In this document: in pieces, positions 62,701 through 64,000 of the stretch
How positions within the stretch are numbered: position 1 is the stretch's first letter
Layout: the number at the start of each line of letters is the position of its first letter
Origin: Clusia tigrina
Taxonomy: Eukaryota > Arthropoda > Insecta > Diptera > Clusiidae
Length of the DNA: 64,000 nt
Assembly (NCBI GenBank): GCA_920105625.2
Contig: OV050032.1
Span: 115,490,542 to 115,554,541, forward strand
Direction of reading: 5' to 3'
The notes under the pieces: model-generated
What the model saw: the letters and a program-made list of their open reading frames with translations, nothing else
Database searches by the model: none
What the model was told of the DNA's origin: nothing
Translations under genes and position numbers: made by a program

Positions 62701-64000
62701 CCAGTAAAAAGTTACAAGCATTTGTATGTTGCAAACTTTGATAGTTGTAGGACGTACCGTAAAGAAGTTAGGGGCGTTTGAAGTTTTATCAGTGTTTGAT
62801 TTGGGACTCTAGGGTAGAATAGCTTTGAGCGATAGCTTAAAATGACAAGAGCCTCGGGTACTTCATTGTTACAAAATTTCAAGGTTTTATGACGCTCCAG
62901 TAAAAAGTTACAAGCATTTGTATGTTGCAAACTTTGATAGGTGTAGGACGTACCGTAAAGAAGTTAGGGGCGTTTGAAGTATTATCAGTGTTTGATTTGG
63001 GACTCAAGGGTAGCATAGCTTTGAGCGATGGCTTAAATTGACAAGAGGCTCGAGTACTTTATTGTTACAAAATTTCAAGGTTTTATGACGCTCCAGTAAA
63101 AAGCTACAAGCATTTGTATGTTGCAAACTTTGATACGTGTAGGATGTACCGTAAAGAAGTTAGGGGCGTTTGAAGTTTTATCAGTGTTTGATTTGGGACT
63201 CTAGGGTAGCATAGCTTTGAGCGATGGCTTAAATTGACAAGAGGCTCGAGTACTTTATTGTTACAAAATTTCAAGGTTTTATGACGCTCCAGTAAAAAGT
63301 TACAAGCATTTGTATGTTGCAAACTTTGATAGTTGTAGGACGTACCGTAAAGAAGTTAGGGGCGTTTGAAGTTTAATCAGTGTTTGATTTGGGACTCAAG
63401 GGTAGCATAGCTTTGAGCGATAGCTTCAATTGACAAGATGCTCGAGTACTTTATTGTTACATAATTTAAAGTTTTTATGACGCTCCAGTAAAAAGTTACA
63501 AGCATTTGTATGTTGCAAACTTTGATAGGTGTAGGACGTACCGTAAAGAAGTTAGGGGCGTTTGAAGTTTTATCAGTGTTTGATTTGGGACTCTAGGGTA
63601 GCATAACTTTGAGCGATGGCTTAAATTGACAAGAGGCTCGAGTACTTTATTGTTACAAAATTTCAAGATTTTATGACGCTCCAGTAAAAAGTTACAAGCA
63701 TTTGTATGTTGCAAACTTTGATAGTTGTAAGACGTACCGTAAAGAAGTTAGGGGCGTTTGAAGTTTTATTAGTGTTTGATTTGGGACTCTAGGGTAGCAT
63801 AGCTTTGAGCGATGGCTTAAATTGACAAGAGGCTCGAGTACTTTATTGTTACAAAATTTCAAGGTTTTATGACGCTCCAGTAAAAAGTTACAAGCATTTG
63901 TATGTTGCAAACTTTGATAGTTGTAGGACGTACCGTAAAGAAGTTAGGGGCGTTTGAAGTTTTATCAGTGTTTGATTTGGGACTCTAGGGTAGCATAGCT
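59772..64000 (-). repeat. Scrambled higher-order segments
   Basis: Short runs of the same monomer types recur at several offsets: 59184-59771 matches 61144-61731 (1960 bp); 59772-60382 matches 62712-63322 (2940 bp); 61144-61362 matches 63496-63714 (2352 bp); 61928 and 62516 match at 588 bp. The order between runs is rearranged, so no single period fits. The array continues past the window end. Confidence 0.75.

Larger units (their letters stand above)
45911..64000 (-). repeat. Satellite block 4, reverse 196-bp monomers
   Basis: About 92 reverse copies, continuing beyond the window. Block 4 is more regular than block 1. Recurrent types include GGGTAGAATAGC with CTTAAAATGAC; AGTTTTTGATTTG with AATTGGCAA; TTATGGCGCTCC with GAATGTTGCC; and GACAAGATGCTCG with TTACATAATTTAAAG. 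The last type appears about once per higher-order unit, near 49.3, 51.1, 54.8, 56.0, 57.6, 59.1, 61.1 and 63.4 kb. Two single-base deletions (CTCAAGGTAGC and GTACTTTTTG, 55.15-55.21 kb) mark one degenerate monomer. Confidence 0.97.

Noticed and set aside
1..64000. CRISPR array
   Set aside because: The repeats are contiguous 196-bp units without unique spacers, and the context is a eukaryotic-type satellite without cas genes.
1..64000. rDNA spacer repeats, 5S rDNA array or tRNA cluster
   Set aside because: No rRNA segment, no 5S-like internal promoter blocks and no cloverleaf-forming sequence was seen between or within monomers.
1..64000. CENP-B box or other known centromere protein site
   Set aside because: No match to the TTCG-N4-A-N2-CGGG pattern was found in the monomer or its common variants. 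A centromere role can be neither supported nor excluded.
45911..64000. Tn or helitron insertion causing the orientation switches
   Set aside because: No target-site duplication, terminal repeats or foreign sequence at any of the three breaks. Monomer sequence continues directly on both sides, apart from six filler bases at 32330-32335.

Overview
The window is one uninterrupted block of satellite DNA: a 196-bp monomer repeated about 325 times, plus one 200-N assembly gap. I find no protein-coding gene, RNA gene, transposon, telomere repeat, rDNA or unique sequence. The organism must be a eukaryote with large satellite arrays. A 196-bp monomer at about 38% GC is in the nucleosome-sized range common for centromeric, pericentromeric and subtelomeric satellites of plants and animals. 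I do not recognise the family and cannot name the species.

Layout. 'Forward' here means the orientation in which TACTGGAGCGTCATAAAACC lies on the + strand. Block 1 (1-27513) is forward, about 139 copies, with the N gap at 4045-4244. Block 2 (27520-32329) is reverse, about 24.5 copies. Block 3 (32336-45910) is forward, about 69 copies. Block 4 (45911-64000) is reverse and continues past the window end, about 92 copies. The three orientation switches are at 27514-27519 (head-on), 32330-32335 (divergent, with a short filler) and 45910/45911 (head-on).

Higher order. Monomers differ at a limited set of positions, which makes it possible to follow local duplications: tetramers (784 bp) at 1.2-3.4 kb; a tandem pair of 17-mers (3332 bp) at 6.06-12.7 kb; 9-mer pairs (1764 or 1762 bp) at 13.2-16.7, 20.4-23.9 and 48.4-51.9 kb; a 16-mer/15-mer pair at 39.8-45.9 kb; and a 1575-bp unit (8 monomers plus a 7-bp insertion) at 55.5-59.8 kb. 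Blocks 2 and 3 carry a large imperfect inverted repeat (about 28.06-31.6 kb reverse against 34.9-38.25 kb forward). No single higher-order unit covers the window; it is a mosaic of successive local duplications.

How it works together. There is no gene circuit here. What can be read is a history of unequal exchange, segmental duplication, inversion and partial homogenisation. Most monomers contain a stop-free stretch of about 72 codons, but this is a by-product of repeat conservation and is not annotated as coding. All identities were judged by eye without alignment software, and the N gap means that assembly artefacts must be kept in mind for the inversions and the long near-identical duplications.
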